From Kappaphycus alvarezii (lineage: Eukaryota > Rhodophyta > Florideophyceae > Gigartinales > Solieriaceae), in NCBI GenBank assembly GCA_002205965.3, contig NADL03000451.1:3348001-3412000 (forward strand): 64,000 bases of DNA, read 5' to 3'. Numbering within the stretch: position 1 is the stretch's first letter; each line of letters begins with the position of its first letter. Under the pieces are notes generated by a model, which had not been told where the DNA came from, made no database searches, and saw nothing but the letters and a program-made list of their open reading frames with translations. The position numbers and the translations under genes are program-made. Below are positions 9,900 through 22,422 of the stretch, in pieces.

Positions 9900-10669
9900 T
9901 CAAGGTGCGAAGAGGACCTTTTTTCGTTCCGACAGATATCATGGCTTTGACAGACCTCGCCATAATGACAGTGTTTCGCACGTTCTGCGAGGCTAGCGGC
10001 AGCGCGTTCGCACTGAGCTCAGTTGGAAACTCGTGACTGGGCGTCAGTATGTGCCACGGTGACGTCCACAGCGATATCGCGGTGGTCCAGGCCGTAAGCA
10101 CTGGGGATGTACAGGTCCATACGCAATGTAGAAGGGAGGGATATTCAATAAGCACCGAGATGCCAAACTTCTCTGCAGAAGCGTTGCGTAGCATTGTGTG
10201 GGACATTGTGTCGGCGCGTTTGGCCTTCCCCCAGTTTGCATGTAGGAGGGTGCATACCATCTGGATCTAGAACGTGAGCGACTTTGTTGGACCGTCTGGA
10301 GCACACGAGGCAGCGTGTAGTACCTGGAAATCGCAGAATACCGAAACGAAGGGACATGGCGACAATCCAAGCGGAAGAAAGCGACGTTTCGCTCTAGAGT
10401 TGGGGGTGGGGGAGGGTAGAGAAAAACAGAACTGGAAAAGGATTCATGGACGGAGAGAAGACGAGGCCAACCGGCGGCGGAGGAAGACTTGAAGAGGCGG
10501 TCAGAATTTGAGGCCAGGAGTTCAGTGGTGATCATAGATTGGAAGGGTTCGCCGGGGGGGGAACGGCAGCGCTCGAAAAGGGCTGTTGCAGTCAGGGCGG
10601 AAGACAGCGTTGGATACCGTGCTTTCAATAACGAAATGGCGGATCTGGGCAGTTCCTCCAGATGCAGAT
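9900..10669 (-). pseudogene. Non-LTR retroelement 3' coding fragment (copy 1/2 junction)
   Basis: This is the same fragment as at 1-643, here seen whole because it spans the arbitrary unit boundary. The minus strand reads an upstream GEPFQSMITTELLASNSDRL block, then the Cys/His zinc-binding motif, then a DVTVAH nuclease-like strand and a trailing LAERAKHCHYG block. Each has a counterpart in the element at 28476-31540. Frames are broken by short indels. Confidence 0.7.
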
Positions 10670-11050
10670 TGATAGGGTGAAAATGGAGCCGGCAAAAAAG
10701 GGAACCACTTACTACCCGGGGTGAGAGTCGTTGCGAGCGACTAAATTGTTACGATAGACGCTAACGGGCGGTGGAGAGGAATGGGCGTGAAAGCTGAGTG
10801 ACTGCCCTAGTACCCAACTCTAAAGGGGCAGAATCTACCACATATGCTCTGCGACTGGCTTAAAAAGCTGTTCCTGGCTCTGAAGCTGACTTTCAACTTC
10901 TTAACTATTTTAGACTGGACCTAAAGTTGTCTGCCAACTTTCTTTTCCGTCTCATGGAGGAAGCAATTTACTTCGCTTGTACAGACTTTTTTCTTAAACT
11001 AAACTATCGATAAAACTACTAGAAGCACCATAAAAAGTAGGGGAAGACTT
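10670..11050 (-). repeat. Diverged Gypsy LTR relic A (copy 2)
   Basis: Copy 2 counterpart of the relic at 644-1020, nearly identical to it. It starts TGATAGGG at 10670. Confidence 0.75.
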
Positions 11051-11106
11051 CATGCGGACGCAAAGAATCTTGACAGAAGATATTTGGGTCAAGATAATAA
11101 ATGACT

Positions 11107-11524
11107 CTACTCCTCAAAATATTCATTTTCTAGATCAGATCCTAGAAATTCCCTTAAGAAATCATTTGTGCCCATGTACTCCCAACACATACTTGCGGAT
11201 GGCCCAAAATTTTCTGCGCCTTCCTGCAAAGAATACACCCCACCTGAATTCCCCCAACCGATTCCATGGCCGGGACCACCTGGTCCAACCAGTTCATTCC
11301 ATCCCCTCCCATATGACCCAGTCCGGGGCACCTTTCTTCGTCTGCTGACTCATTGTCTTCTTTACCTTCCTCCCCGGCCTCTTCCAGGGCTTCATGCATG
11401 AGCCGAGATGTATTACTCTAAGGGGAATAGCAGTAGATAGATTCTGTTCTCGGAATTTGTCGTAAATGGAATTGACAGGAGTCCAACGCTGGACGCTGCA
11501 ATTGGGGAAGTCGATCCAATTCAT
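11107..11524 (-). pseudogene. Acidic ORF remnant beside LTR relic A (copy 2)
   Basis: Same remnant as at 1080-1496. In this copy the C-terminal block ends FLGSDLENEYFEE and then a stop at 11107, so its true end is visible. The coding sense is spread over two or three frames. Confidence 0.45.
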
Positions 11525-11970
11525 TTAATCTCAGGACGCCGGAAAGATTGTTGTGTTCTGCCGAGCCGCTGCTCTATGTGGTCCTCTGATGTTTTTGAGT
11601 AGATTGTGGTTGTCTGGGAAACTTTAGGATAGATTAAATATATCCTCCAGGGGTAGAAACACCCAAAAATTTCCCACTGATCTCAGTAGATACTTCATTT
11701 TTCTATTCTCCGGAAGGAACTTGCCATATGGCAGTTCTCTCCCCTTCACTGTGCCGGCACACATTTTTTGAGTCGATTGTGGTTGTTTCCAAAATGTCGG
11801 AATAGATCGCATATATCTTCTAAGATTAAAAGCACCCAACCCATTCCCTTTATCAGCCTAATTATATCATTCAAATAGTGAATGAACAAAATCTATCTCC
11901 TTTCCAATCCATCTGTGCAACGGTTCCTCCTCCGCAGTGGACCTGGGCGTCAAATTTTTTATGACTAAGT

Positions 11971-12370
11971 CTTTCTCTTTCACATGATTCCATTTGATGG
12001 ATTTTATGGTTCTTCGTATGTTTGGTTTTTGAGATTTATGGTTATCCTAAAAGTATATATAGGCTGAATAAACTGCTTCCTACAGAGCTAGGTGAAGCAA
12101 GTTGGAAGACAACTTCAAGTCAAGTCCCAAGCAGTTAGGAAGCTGAGAGTCAAGTTCAGACCCAAGAACCATTTTTCTTACGTTGGTCACAGAGCATCAG
12201 TGGTGGGCCTTGCTCCTTCTGTACTTGCTTGTAGCCCTCTGAACTGTCATCCTTACCCACCTCTTTCTGTTCGCTCAACTATGACACGGTAGCACTTTGT
12301 CGCTTGCAATACCTCCTTCTTTATGTAATTGGTTCTGAGTATCTCTTTTCCCCAAGATTAATCCCTATCA
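11971..12370 (+). repeat. Diverged Gypsy LTR relic C (copy 2)
   Basis: Copy 2 counterpart of the relic at 1940-2338, ending CCCTATCA at 12370. Confidence 0.75.
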
Positions 12371-13417
12371 GCCACACCGAGAATTCCCGAGTTCAATTTT
12401 TGTGTGGAGTCCGGGACATGGGGGGAAATACACCCCATCTTTAGCTGCCTGGAGGGCCATGGACTCGCGAAAGGCCTACCCCCTCGAATCCCCAAGAGTA
12501 ATTCGTTCTTGCACTGCCTGGTGGACTGGGTACGTCAATTTCCTTTGCGATGATGTTTGTGCGAGCAAATTACACTGAACGGGATAAATTCTGTCGGAAA
12601 GTGGTGTGACGAGTTTTTTGGCCACTTTACAGCATGTTTGCCAGAACTTCTTTCAATTAGCAAACCTGTAGCGCGAAAGGCAACACACCGCTTCCCATTG
12701 CAGCATTGAAGTAGAACGCCGCACATGGTCCATTACACTAGACATGAAGCTCACCGAGTGCACATTTCAAAGCTCCGGGCACGCGATACTGTCGTATGGA
12801 AGTTATACTGCTGTTTTATATCGGATGTATCTTCCAAGACTAAAACCCCAAATCTTTTCCCTTGCTGTTTTTATAGATCGTACGCTACTCAAAGCAACTA
12901 CATGCAGGTATAGAACACCTAATGCATCCGGGGATGGCCCTTACTTTATTATGGCCTTATGACTAGGGATTGACATTGTATGAGCATGGCTATAACCGCT
13001 TTGAAAGAGTTAGCACCACACCTGTTCGAAATTGTGAACCATGAAGACGTGTGAGCTTGCATCTTGGGATATCTGCAGACAGAAATACCACAGGAAGTTA
13101 ATGACTCACAGGGGATCCAGGCTTACAACTGCAGCAACCCTAGCTCGAAAGAACTATAAAAATATAGCAAATAATTTCAACTCTATCCCCCTTACCTGTA
13201 ATGATGCCAAATTTTGCCGCAATAGTTCAGTTTCAGACCCAAAAGTTTTATAACTTGTGAATCATGGAGGGAGAATTTTTCATCTCTTGCGGTATTCATT
13301 GCCATTTTCTTGTTTTATTTACTGTGAAATAATTACTGTGCCGTTTAGTTTGTTTTTCACTCTGTACGGGGTAGAACTATTTCATTTATGCTGCCAACAA
13401 GTTACTAAATATCTGAA

Positions 13418-13835
13418 GGGGGAAAATGTGGGTGATTTAATATATGAAAGATATGGTCGGTTGTGGCCCGGAATATCCTACAGGATGCGCAGTAATACCT
13501 CTGAAAGTGCCCTAAAAAGCCGGCTCAAGCCCCCCCAGCAGCAGACAGGCTGCGTTGGACATTACGGCCGCGGCAGCGTGCCTCTGAGTAAGTACCGTAC
13601 AGACCTTACTATATGTCTCCATCGCTCTAACGTCCACGTTCCGCGCGACGTCGGTTAGCACCCTATAGGCGTCCGGATGCCACCCTCTGAGAGTACATAA
13701 AGGGATAGGCACGAGCTTACTTCTCCCGGAGGTTGCAATAAAAGAATCATATCTTCTATGCTTCGCGGAGGCGGCCGCATTGAGCGAAGTGAGCGGATTA
13801 AACGTTTGGCCCCTATCTGAATAAACGCCTTCCTG
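13418..13835 (-). pseudogene. PD-(D/E)XK nuclease-tail fragment ending in motif M (copy 2)
   Basis: Copy 2 counterpart of 3382-3800. Here the tail is in one frame (13512-13712), starting PIPLCTLRGWHPDAY and ending near MSNAACLLLGGLEPAF, so the C-terminus of the family is easy to see. Confidence 0.65.
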
Positions 13836-14340
13836 GAATACAATTCATTAACCATTGCTCAGTCGTAATTTTGCACACAAAACGTATTGCGCTGATTGCC
13901 TGAATTGCGGTACCAGATTCACTTGGTTACAAAATGTAGGTAGTATTAGATTGTAAGAAATATTTCGTAAAGCTCCGGGCCATCGAGTGGTCCTTCTCGA
14001 TCACCTATGAAACAAAGAGGGATGCAGCCGGGGCGCTGCTAAAGGAACAGTAGAGGCGATGGTAAAGGGTTTTAGAAGGTTGGGGCCAAAGGGTGTTTGG
14101 AGTGTACCTGGATTCCCACAAGAATCCAGATGAGCCCCCCTTCTATAGACAGTACGGTAGCTCTACTCTAGAAATTCTACACTTTGTTAGCTCAGTAGAA
14201 CTTACTAAAAAGTAGAGGTGTAACTATGGAATTATACTATCTAGAATATAACTACGTAAATAAAACGATGACGTGGGGCTCCACGTCAAATAAAAACATT
14301 GAAGGAAAATCAAATTTCTAAAATCATTCAAGACGGTACA

Positions 14341-14425
14341 GTTTCTCTGTTACACCACTGTGTAATAGAGAACTTGAACAGCGACAGCGAACAAGTCTCT
14401 AATTACACAGTGGTGTAACAGAGAC
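14341..14425. repeat. Foldback hairpin (copy 2)
   Basis: Same hairpin as at 4303-4387, with both arms intact. Confidence 0.85.
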
Positions 14426-16295
14426 ATTGTTACAACCTATCATTAAAATTTCCTCTTTAGTATTCATTCGAAGTCCTGTTCAGGTAAATTTTTATTTATT
14501 CCAACTGAAACTATTGGGTCTGGTTTTGGTTTTGCCCGACCCCCCCCCCCCGTCTTCGGAAAATAGCCGTCCAACGTCCCTTATCAGTAAAGCACCCCAA
14601 TTTTCCCCCGGTTTTAGAATTTACCTATTTCAGTAATATTCCAAACATAGACCTTTTATATCAGAAAACTGCAATCAGCAGCTTCACATTCCGATTGCAA
14701 GCTATACCTTTTGAGGGGTACAAGCAGATTCAGACTTCGAGCGCTTAATATTCACACGGTCGTATGACAACCACTGCTTGGGTCGCGAACTTCTTCGCTC
14801 CAATTAAAATTACCTTTCATCTTCCGTGTCCCTCCCCTGTTCCCCTCCAACCTCATGGTCGCTACCCATCCGGTACGGTATCAAGGTATTTCAGTAGCCG
14901 GAATGAATTTGTGGACAGTAGACAGTTAGCAACGTGTTTTCTGTATTTATTCGTTCACAATTTTGTCTAGGTATATGTGAGAAAGTACTCAATTGTACAA
15001 TATGTTGCTCTTGAGACTCTCTGTGGATTTCTATTTTAGCCTCGTGTCTCTCACGCGTAATACGGCACCTCGATTTCTGACGAGATGAATAAGCATAATG
15101 TGAATTGTGCTTGAACCGTACCATGCACAGAAAGGAAAGACGCATTTGCCTGGCTTAGCGTGTCGTTGGATAGTAACGGTTACATGGGTCAAACAGTTAA
15201 TCCCTCAGCCGGATCCTCCAGTCATAGAATATATAGCTAAATTTCGAGAAAGCCGACCAATACTTTTAAACAGTAAACCATGAAGCGGTTTCCCCCCTTT
15301 TAAAATCTCAAAACTACTACGGAGGTTTATGTATGCATTCTGTTGCCCCATAGATGCGAGGCTGTGTATACGCATACCGCTGTCCCCTAGGGGGCGGCGC
15401 AGGGCCAGCCATATTATGCAGAAGCGGCGCAATGCCTGTTCTATGTGCAATTAATTTGCGCAGTGCGCTGGGTACTTGCAGCACTGTCTTCATTGTTGTT
15501 TGGGGAGAAAGATTTCGGGGGGGAGATGTGGGGTGCTTTAATATTTGAAAGGCATGGTCAGTTGTGGCCAAGAATATCCTTAAGGGCGATTTATTATTTG
15601 AGAGATATCAGTAGGGTGGCATACGGTAGTTGTTTGGGTGTGTGGTCATATGGTTATTTCCGCTCTGTATATACGTCCGACCTGCTAGTCAGCAGAGCTC
15701 CAGGGGAAGCAATGTCCCGCGACAATATCACTCTAACCTACGAAGCAGGGGGAACTTAGGTTCTTTTAATGTATGAAGATTGAGGCGAGTTGTTACCTGA
15801 GGGATGTGGCTGCCATGGTCGGCATGAGTACCTACGAGCTGCGGTAGTGTATCGCGAGTTCGCACAGGGACTACATACCGCAGAGCCCTTCTCATGAGAG
15901 GATAGGTGTTGCTTACGTTGTATTTTGTGGTTGTCGATGGGAGAGAGAACAATCACGTCATGTCATGGGAGGCAGTTTTTGTAGCATGCCATTGTGGGAG
16001 GAGTGATGGAGACTTGATAGGTGCGATTACACTATCCATTCTCTCCTGCAACGAGGACCGTTCCAATACCTGCAGAGCTTGCCAACATTTGCTTCTTTAA
16101 TGTTCAATGCTCTGCGCGAGGGGCTTCCGAGACAGAATGGAGACATGCAATGTCATTATAAATAGTCGTGAAATGCCGGGAATTGCCACCGCTCTGATGC
16201 GCTTTGTCAATCGCTTGGAAGTCGCAGCATCTTCTGAAAGCAAAGAGACCCTGAGATATAGCCATTTTGCAGTGAAAACAAGAAAACCATTCAGC

Positions 16296-16505
16296 ATGAT
16301 TTCGACATTCAAGGTGTTGGCCCTCCTTTTCCTTTTTGCCACTGCCGCCAATGCTGCCCCCCGTGGCAAACAGAGCTCCGCCCTTGCCGTGACATCGAGA
16401 GATGAACCGGCAGATCTCCTCCAGAAACGGAATGCCCATGTACGATGGTATCTCACAGGAGAGCAGAGAGACAGCACGACAAAGCACCAGAATCTCGGTG
16501 TCTAG
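16296..16505 (+). pseudogene. Signal-peptide ORF, frameshifted (copy 2)
   Basis: The signal peptide and next residues match copy 1. A 2-base deletion (ggcagatctcc against ggcagactctcc) then changes the frame and the ORF stops at 16505. Confidence 0.5.
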
Positions 16506-17073
16506 TTGTTCAGGCCGAAGCGGATGGGAAGAAAGGATGGGCCTACTGTGATCCTCCCACCGCCGAGCAAATCGAGGAAGTTGTGTTCAATCCTTCGTCT
16601 AGGCTAATCTTGGCGCAAAATCCGGCACAGACTTCGAGGCCGGTTTCTCTTCCGCACTCTAGCCGCTTCTTTTTCTGCATTCGCTATAGCTGTGGCCTGA
16701 GCGTTAGCTTTTTCCCTTTTAGAATTTTTGGATCGTGCTCAATTGGATGCTAGTGGAAAGGATACGGTCGAGGACCCGAGCGACATTAGTGGGTCGCGCC
16801 CTTATCATTCTATGTGGGTAGTTCCGAGTCCCCAGTATACTGTTGCAGATGCTTCAGAGCTACTCGCATATCCTTTGAAATGAAGGAATTACCTGTCCAG
16901 GCGAAAACCGATCATGAAATAAACACCATTCTTTGCTCATTGATCCCCAGTACAACAAGGCACAAATTAAGCAGCATGGGATTTGCGTATGTATTTTGTT
17001 TAGTAAAACTCGGCTATGGTACGATGACCACGAACAAAAGTCTTTGAATCCCTAACCTAAGGTGTACACCTCA

Positions 17074-17800
17074 CTCAAAAACAACTTTATAATGTATTGC
17101 GAGGGAACAAATGGCTTGTTGCGGACGTATGGGGCCGTTGGAATGTGAATGTACTAATTTTGCTGCGGTGCGGTGCGGCGCAGTTTTGTGTTTCAAACCG
17201 GGCCTGGGAAAGGATGCGGTGTAGCAACAGTTTGCTGGCCTGCACTGCTTGCATGGAGCCCACAGAACCAACCGATTTGATCGCCAAGTAACCCTTCTCG
17301 CAAAAGACCTGGCAAGAGCTGCCTCGTCATCCTGTCGTAGAGCCACGCCATGGTTTCCACCGCACGAGACACGACATCAAGCCAATGGGAAGCAGCGGAG
17401 GGACCGACTTTTTTGATGTTACCTTCGTGAATACCCTCGCTCCCTCCAACAGGAGAATGAGGGCACTTAACCCGATGTCCTCTCTGAATGCGGCGCGAAA
17501 TGCAAAGCAGAGAAGATATCAATCTTTTATCGCGACCTCCACCAGAGGTAGGCTCGTGCCTGTGCCAATCTCAACTCTTAGAGGGTGGCACCCAGATGCA
17601 TGTGCAACGGCACGCTGCAGCAGCCGTCATATCCAATGCGGCCTGCTTGATGGCTTCCCTGAAAGTAGCCTTTTAGGGAGCGTAGTTCCTTCCCCATTAC
17701 TGTGTTTGCATACCTTTTTAGGTCGATTGTGGTTGTCTGGAAAACTATGGGATAGATCGCATATATCTTCCAAAAGTAAAACACCCAAACGTTTTCCCCA
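17074..17800 (+). mobile_element. Motif-M-bounded cassette with PD-(D/E)XK-like ORF (copy 2)
   Basis: Copy 2 counterpart of 7030-7753. The frame MGSSGGTDFFDVTFVN is open here from 17385. It carries the same 76-base deletion as copy 1. Antisense motif M ends at 17800, with a second shorter one at about 17867-17916. Confidence 0.55.
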
Positions 17801-18527
17801 GTTTGTTGGCCCGGGCGAACCGGCTGAACCTGATGAGTGCGTGCGAATGTGGAACTTTACGCAACAAGATAGATCGGATATATCTTCCAACAGTAAAGCA
17901 CCTAAACCTTTTCCCCCACAAGGTGCTGGACGTATGATTGGCTCACGTCTGACGGTAACGCGTAACGTATTGCAGAATGCAAGCCGAAGGAAAACTGCAT
18001 TTTCGGGGCCTCACTGTTAAAGGATGTATACGTTGTTAACCGGAATTCGGGAAGTCTAGTAATTGGTATTAACAAGCAAAAGCGATTTGGTTCTTTAATG
18101 TTTGAAAAGTGCGGTTCGGCTATCCCCCGGTGTATGCTAGACGTGTTCAGGATGATGGGTAATGTCACTCGTGTGCCTAAATGGCTGGCTCAAAGCCTGT
18201 CAGCGGGCATGATGAATTGGTATTATCTAGTCTCACAGTCGCTAGGGGGGAATATATTTATTGATGAAGGATGCACTCGTCAGCGCAGGAGGTGGCTACA
18301 GTAAAGTACAGTATAATACAAAAATCTACTCAAAAACGGCGTGTAGGGACCTGGCGGGCCTGCATACTTTGCAGGCAGAAAGCGAATCGCGTAGTGAAGT
18401 CGTGGAACTTCTGGGGGGGGAGTATTGCGAAGAAAGGCGGCGTGAGCGGTGAGACGGTGGAAGAACCGGGAACTATCGCTGCCTAACGCCCAGTGGACGT
18501 CAATGCGGACGGGGAGGAGGAGGATAT

Positions 18528-18910
18528 TGATAGGGGTAAATCGTCGGGAGAAGAGATATTCGGAACCAACTACCCCAAGAAGGAGGTGTTGCAAGCGACA
18601 AAAGTGCTACCGTGGTATAGTTGAACGAATAAAAAGGAGTGTATATGGAAGACAGTTGAGAGGTCTACAAGCAAGTATGGAAGGGCAGGGTCTACCACTG
18701 ATCTCTGTGAGCAGCGTAGAAAAAGTTTTCTTGGGTCTGAAGTTGACTCTCAACTCCTACTACTCAGGACTTGGCTTGAAGTTGTCTGCCAACTTGCTTG
18801 ACTATCCACGAGGAAGCAGTTACTCAGCTTATATAGACTTTTGGCTACCCCTAAAGTCCGAACAAAACTACAGAAGGTACCAGGAAATGCATACAAACAA
18901 TTTGTGTGGA
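18528..18910 (-). repeat. Diverged Gypsy LTR relic B (copy 2)
   Basis: Copy 2 counterpart of 8480-8870, starting TGATAGGGG at 18528. Confidence 0.8.
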
Positions 18911-18963
18911 TGATATACTCTAAACAAAAGATACTTAAGAAACTAACAATCAATGAGGTCCTC

Positions 18964-19640
18964 TTATTTCCCATTCTCTAAATCAGATCCAAACAACTCC
19001 TCTAAAATATCCATGCTGTCCAAGCAGTCCCACAAATATCTGCGAACGGCTCATAGCTCTCTATTCCCTCCTGGGAGATATCTAAACTACTAAAGATATC
19101 TCCATCCGGTTCCAGCGTCGGCACCACTTGTTCCATACTCTCCAGTCCAGGCCCCACCAGTCCAACACTTTCCATGCCCTCTGTTCCCTCATCCACCTCG
19201 TCCTCGTCCTCGTCCTCATCCTCTCCTCCTCCTCTTCCTCCTCTCTCCTCCTCTTCCTCCTCTTCCTCCCCATCCTTCTCCTGAGTCTCGTACACTAGCT
19301 CAGGGGCTAACCATTCCTCGAAGGACTCCCCGCTCTCCTCCTCGACTTTCTCAGTCTCATCCTCACTTACCTCCCTCGCCTCTTCTTCTATGAAGAGGCG
19401 GCGAACGAACTCGATGATTTTCTTCTTAGTTTGCCGCCGGATGTAGTCGTCGGCATCGGTTGGCCCGTAGGCGGCGAGACGGAGGCCATTGATGGGACGG
19501 GAAGGCGGTTTTTGGAGATAGGGACAGAGGGGCGATTTGACGTCATATTTCTGGAAAAGGGGTGAGCGGGGTTGCGGATGTTGACAGAAAGGGTAATCAG
19601 CTTATCAAATTGTTGGTGGTAGGAGTGATGCTTCAGCGAC
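18964..19640 (-). pseudogene. Acidic ORF beside LTR relic B (copy 2)
   Basis: On the minus strand a frame is open for roughly 200 codons with at most one or two shifts. It has a basic block (DDYIRRQTKKKIIEFVRRLF), then a strongly acidic tract (EEEAREVSEDETEKVEEE, then Glu and Asp runs near 19200-19270), and a C-terminal block ending EELFGSDLENGK and a stop at 18964. It parallels the remnant at 11107-11524, and both lie immediately upstream of a minus-strand LTR relic. I infer it is the last coding segment of a Gypsy-like element. I find no known domain. Confidence 0.5.
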
Positions 19641-19949
19641 AATGCTATAGCACTTTAAATAGGGGCATGTCTTTGGTAATCATCATGGTCTTGGTCAAAA
19701 AAAGGCGATACTGCGGCCTTGGATTTGCATGAATTCGGGGGCATCATAAAAATCTGCGTGATAAAATATCGGAACTGAATTTGGGAGGCGAAGTGACCAC
19801 GAATTGAAAGGCGTCTCTTTGAAGGGAGGACCAAATATTCAAACATAAAATAGAAATGGAGTTGTACAGTGAATTTGGATTCATAAAGGAAAAATATATT
19901 CAGAATTTGTTTTGGGAAGACAAAGGTAGGACGATTGGTCAACGACTGA

Positions 19950-20723
19950 TTTCAAGGTGCGAAGAGGACCTTTTTTCGTTCCGACAGATATCATGGCTTT
20001 GACAGACCTCGCCATAATGACAGTGTTTCGCACGTTCTGCGAGGCTAGCGGCAGCGCGTTCGCACTGAGCTCAGTTGGAAACTCGTGACTGGGCGTCAGT
20101 ATGTGCCACGGTGACGTCCACAGCGATATCGCGGTGGTCCAGGCCGTAAGCACTGGGGATGTACAGGTCCATACGCAATGTAGAAGGGAGGATATTCAAT
20201 AAGCACCGAGATGCCAAACTTCTCTGCAGAAGCGTTGCGTAGCATTGTGTGGGACATTGTGTCGGCGCGTTTGGCCTTCCCCCAGTTTGCAGTAGGAGGG
20301 TGCATACCATCTGGATCTAGAACGTGAGCGACTTTGTTGGACCGTCTGGAGCACACGAGGCAGCGTGTAGTACCTGGAAATCGCAGAATACCGAAACGAA
20401 GGGACATGGCGACAATCCAAGCGGAAGAAAGCGACGTTTTCGCTCTAGAGTTTGGGGGTGGGGGAGGGTAGAGAAAAACAGAACTGGAAAAGGATTCATG
20501 GACGGAGAGAAGACGAGGCCAACCGGCGGCGGAGGAAGACTTGAAGAGGCGGTCAGAATTTGAGGCCAGGAGTTCAGTGGTGATCATAGATTGGAAGGGT
20601 TCGCCGGGGCCGGGGAACGGCAGCGCTCGAAAAGGGCTGTTGCAGTCAGGGCGGAAGACAGCGTTGGATACCGTGCTTTCAATAACGAAATGGCGGATCT
20701 GGGCAGTTCCTCCAGATGCAGAT
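19950..20723 (-). pseudogene. Non-LTR retroelement 3' coding fragment (copy 2/3 junction)
   Basis: Third appearance of the fragment, with the longest open frame of the three (minus strand 20096-20761, 221 codons, partly read-through into the neighbouring LTR relic). It shows the same zinc-binding Cys/His motif and the same nuclease-like DIAVDVTVAH strand. Confidence 0.7.
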
Positions 20724-21095
20724 TGATAGGGTGAAAATGGAGCCGGCAAAAAGGGAACCACTTACTACCCGGGGTGAGAGTCGTTGCGAGCGACTAAATT
20801 GTTACGATAGACGCTAACGGGCGGTGGAGAGGAATGGGCGTGAAAGCTGAGTGACTGCCCTAGTACCCAACTCTAAAGGGGCAGAATCTACCACATATGC
20901 TCTGCGACTGGCTTAAAAAGTGTTCCTGGCTCTGAAGCTGACTTTCAACTTCTTAACTATTTTAGACTGGACCTAAAGTTGTCTGCCAACTTTCTTTTCC
21001 GTCTCATGGAGGAAGCAATTTACTTCGCTTGTACAGACTTTTTTCTTAAACTAAACTATCGATAAAACTACTAGAAGCACCATAAAAAGTAGGGA
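20724..21095 (-). repeat. Diverged Gypsy LTR relic A (copy 3)
   Basis: Copy 3 counterpart of the relic at 644-1020, starting TGATAGGG at 20724. Confidence 0.75.
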
Positions 21096-21157
21096 AGACT
21101 TCATGCGGACGCAAAGAATCTTGACAGAAGATATTTGGGTCAAGATAATAAATGACT

Positions 21158-21575
21158 CTACTCCTCAAAATATTCATTTTCTAGATCAGATCCTAGAAAT
21201 TCCCTTAAGAAATCATTTGTGCCCATGTACTCCCAACACATACTTGCGGATGGCCCAAAATTTTCTGCGCCTTCCTGCAAAGAATACACCCCACCTGAAT
21301 TCCCCCAACCGATTCCATGGCCGGGACCACCTGGTCCAACCAGTTCATTCCATCCCCTCCCATATGACCCAGTCCGGGGCACCTTTCTTCGTCTGCTGAC
21401 TCATTGTCTTCTTTACCTTCCTCCCCGGCCTCTTCCAGGGCTTCATGCATGAGCCGAGATGTATTACTCTAAGGGGAATAGCAGTAGATAGATTCTGTTC
21501 TCGGAATTTGTCGTAAATGGAATTGACAGGAGTCCAACGCTGGACGCTGCAATTGGGGAAGTCGATCCAATTCAT
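21158..21575 (-). pseudogene. Acidic ORF remnant beside LTR relic A (copy 3)
   Basis: Copy 3 counterpart of the remnant at 11107-11524, with the same stop after SDLENEYFEE. Confidence 0.45.
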
Positions 21576-22021
21576 TTAATCTCAGGACGCCGGAAAGATT
21601 GTTGTGTTCTGCCGAGCCGCTGCTCTATGTGGTCCTCTGATGTTTTTGAGTAGATTGTGGTTGTCTGGGAAACTTTAGGATAGATTAAATATATCCTCCA
21701 GGGGTAGAAACACCCAAAAATTTCCCACTGATCTCAGTAGATACTTCATTTTTCTATTCTCCGGAAGGAACTTGCCATATGGCAGTTCTCTCCCCTTCAC
21801 TGTGCCGGCACACATTTTTTGAGTCGATTGTGGTTGTTTCCAAAATGTCGGAATAGATCGCATATATCTTCTAAGATTAAAAGCACCCAACCCATTCCCT
21901 TTATCAGCCTAATTATATCATTCAAATAGTGAATGAACAAAATCTATCTCCTTTCCAATCCATCTGTGCAACGGTTCCTCCTCCGCAGTGGACCTGGGCG
22001 TCAAATTTTTTATGACTAAGT

Positions 22022-22422
22022 CTTTCTCTTTCACATGATTCCATTTGATGGATTTTATGGTTCTTCGTATGTTTGGTTTTTGAGACTTTATGGTTATCCT
22101 AAAAGTATATATAGGCTGAATAAACTGCTTCCTACAGAGCTAGGTGAAGCAAGTTGGAAGACAACTTCAAGTCAAGTCCCAAGCAGTTAGGAAGCTGAGA
22201 GTCAAGTTCAGACCCAAGAACCATTTTTCTTACGTTGGTCACAGAGCATCAGTGGTGGGCCTTGCTCCTTCTGTACTTGCTTGTAGCCCTCTGAACTGTC
22301 ATCCTTACCCACCTCTTTCTGTTCGCTCAACTATGACACGGTAGCACTTTGTCGCTTGCAATACCTCCTTCTTTATGTAATTGGTTCTGAGTATCTCTTT
22401 TCCCCAAGATTAATCCCTATCA
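22022..22422 (+). repeat. Diverged Gypsy LTR relic C (copy 3)
   Basis: Copy 3 counterpart of the relic at 1940-2338, ending CCCTATCA at 22422. Confidence 0.75.

Larger units (their letters stand above)
1..10023. repeat. 10-kb tandem repeat, copy 1
   Basis: The sequence at position 1 (tggaaactcgtgactgggcg) recurs at 10024 and 20076, and the whole unit is repeated in the same order and orientation. Differences between copies are mostly single-base indels in homopolymers. The window starts inside the array, so position 1 is not a biological boundary. The unit is built from transposon relics plus one small signal-peptide ORF and has no obvious conserved gene. Confidence 0.97.
13153..14550 (+). 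repeat. Diverged Copia LTR relic with insertions (copy 2)
   Basis: Copy 2 counterpart of 3120-4520, with the same two internal insertions. Confidence 0.6.
10024..20075. repeat. 10-kb tandem repeat, copy 2
   Basis: This is a complete unit of about 10,052 bases, 29 longer than copy 1 because of scattered small indels. It shares with copy 1 a 76-base deletion in the nuclease-like ORF near 17605 that copy 3 lacks. All sub-features of copy 1 are present at an offset of about +10,023 to +10,050. Confidence 0.97.
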
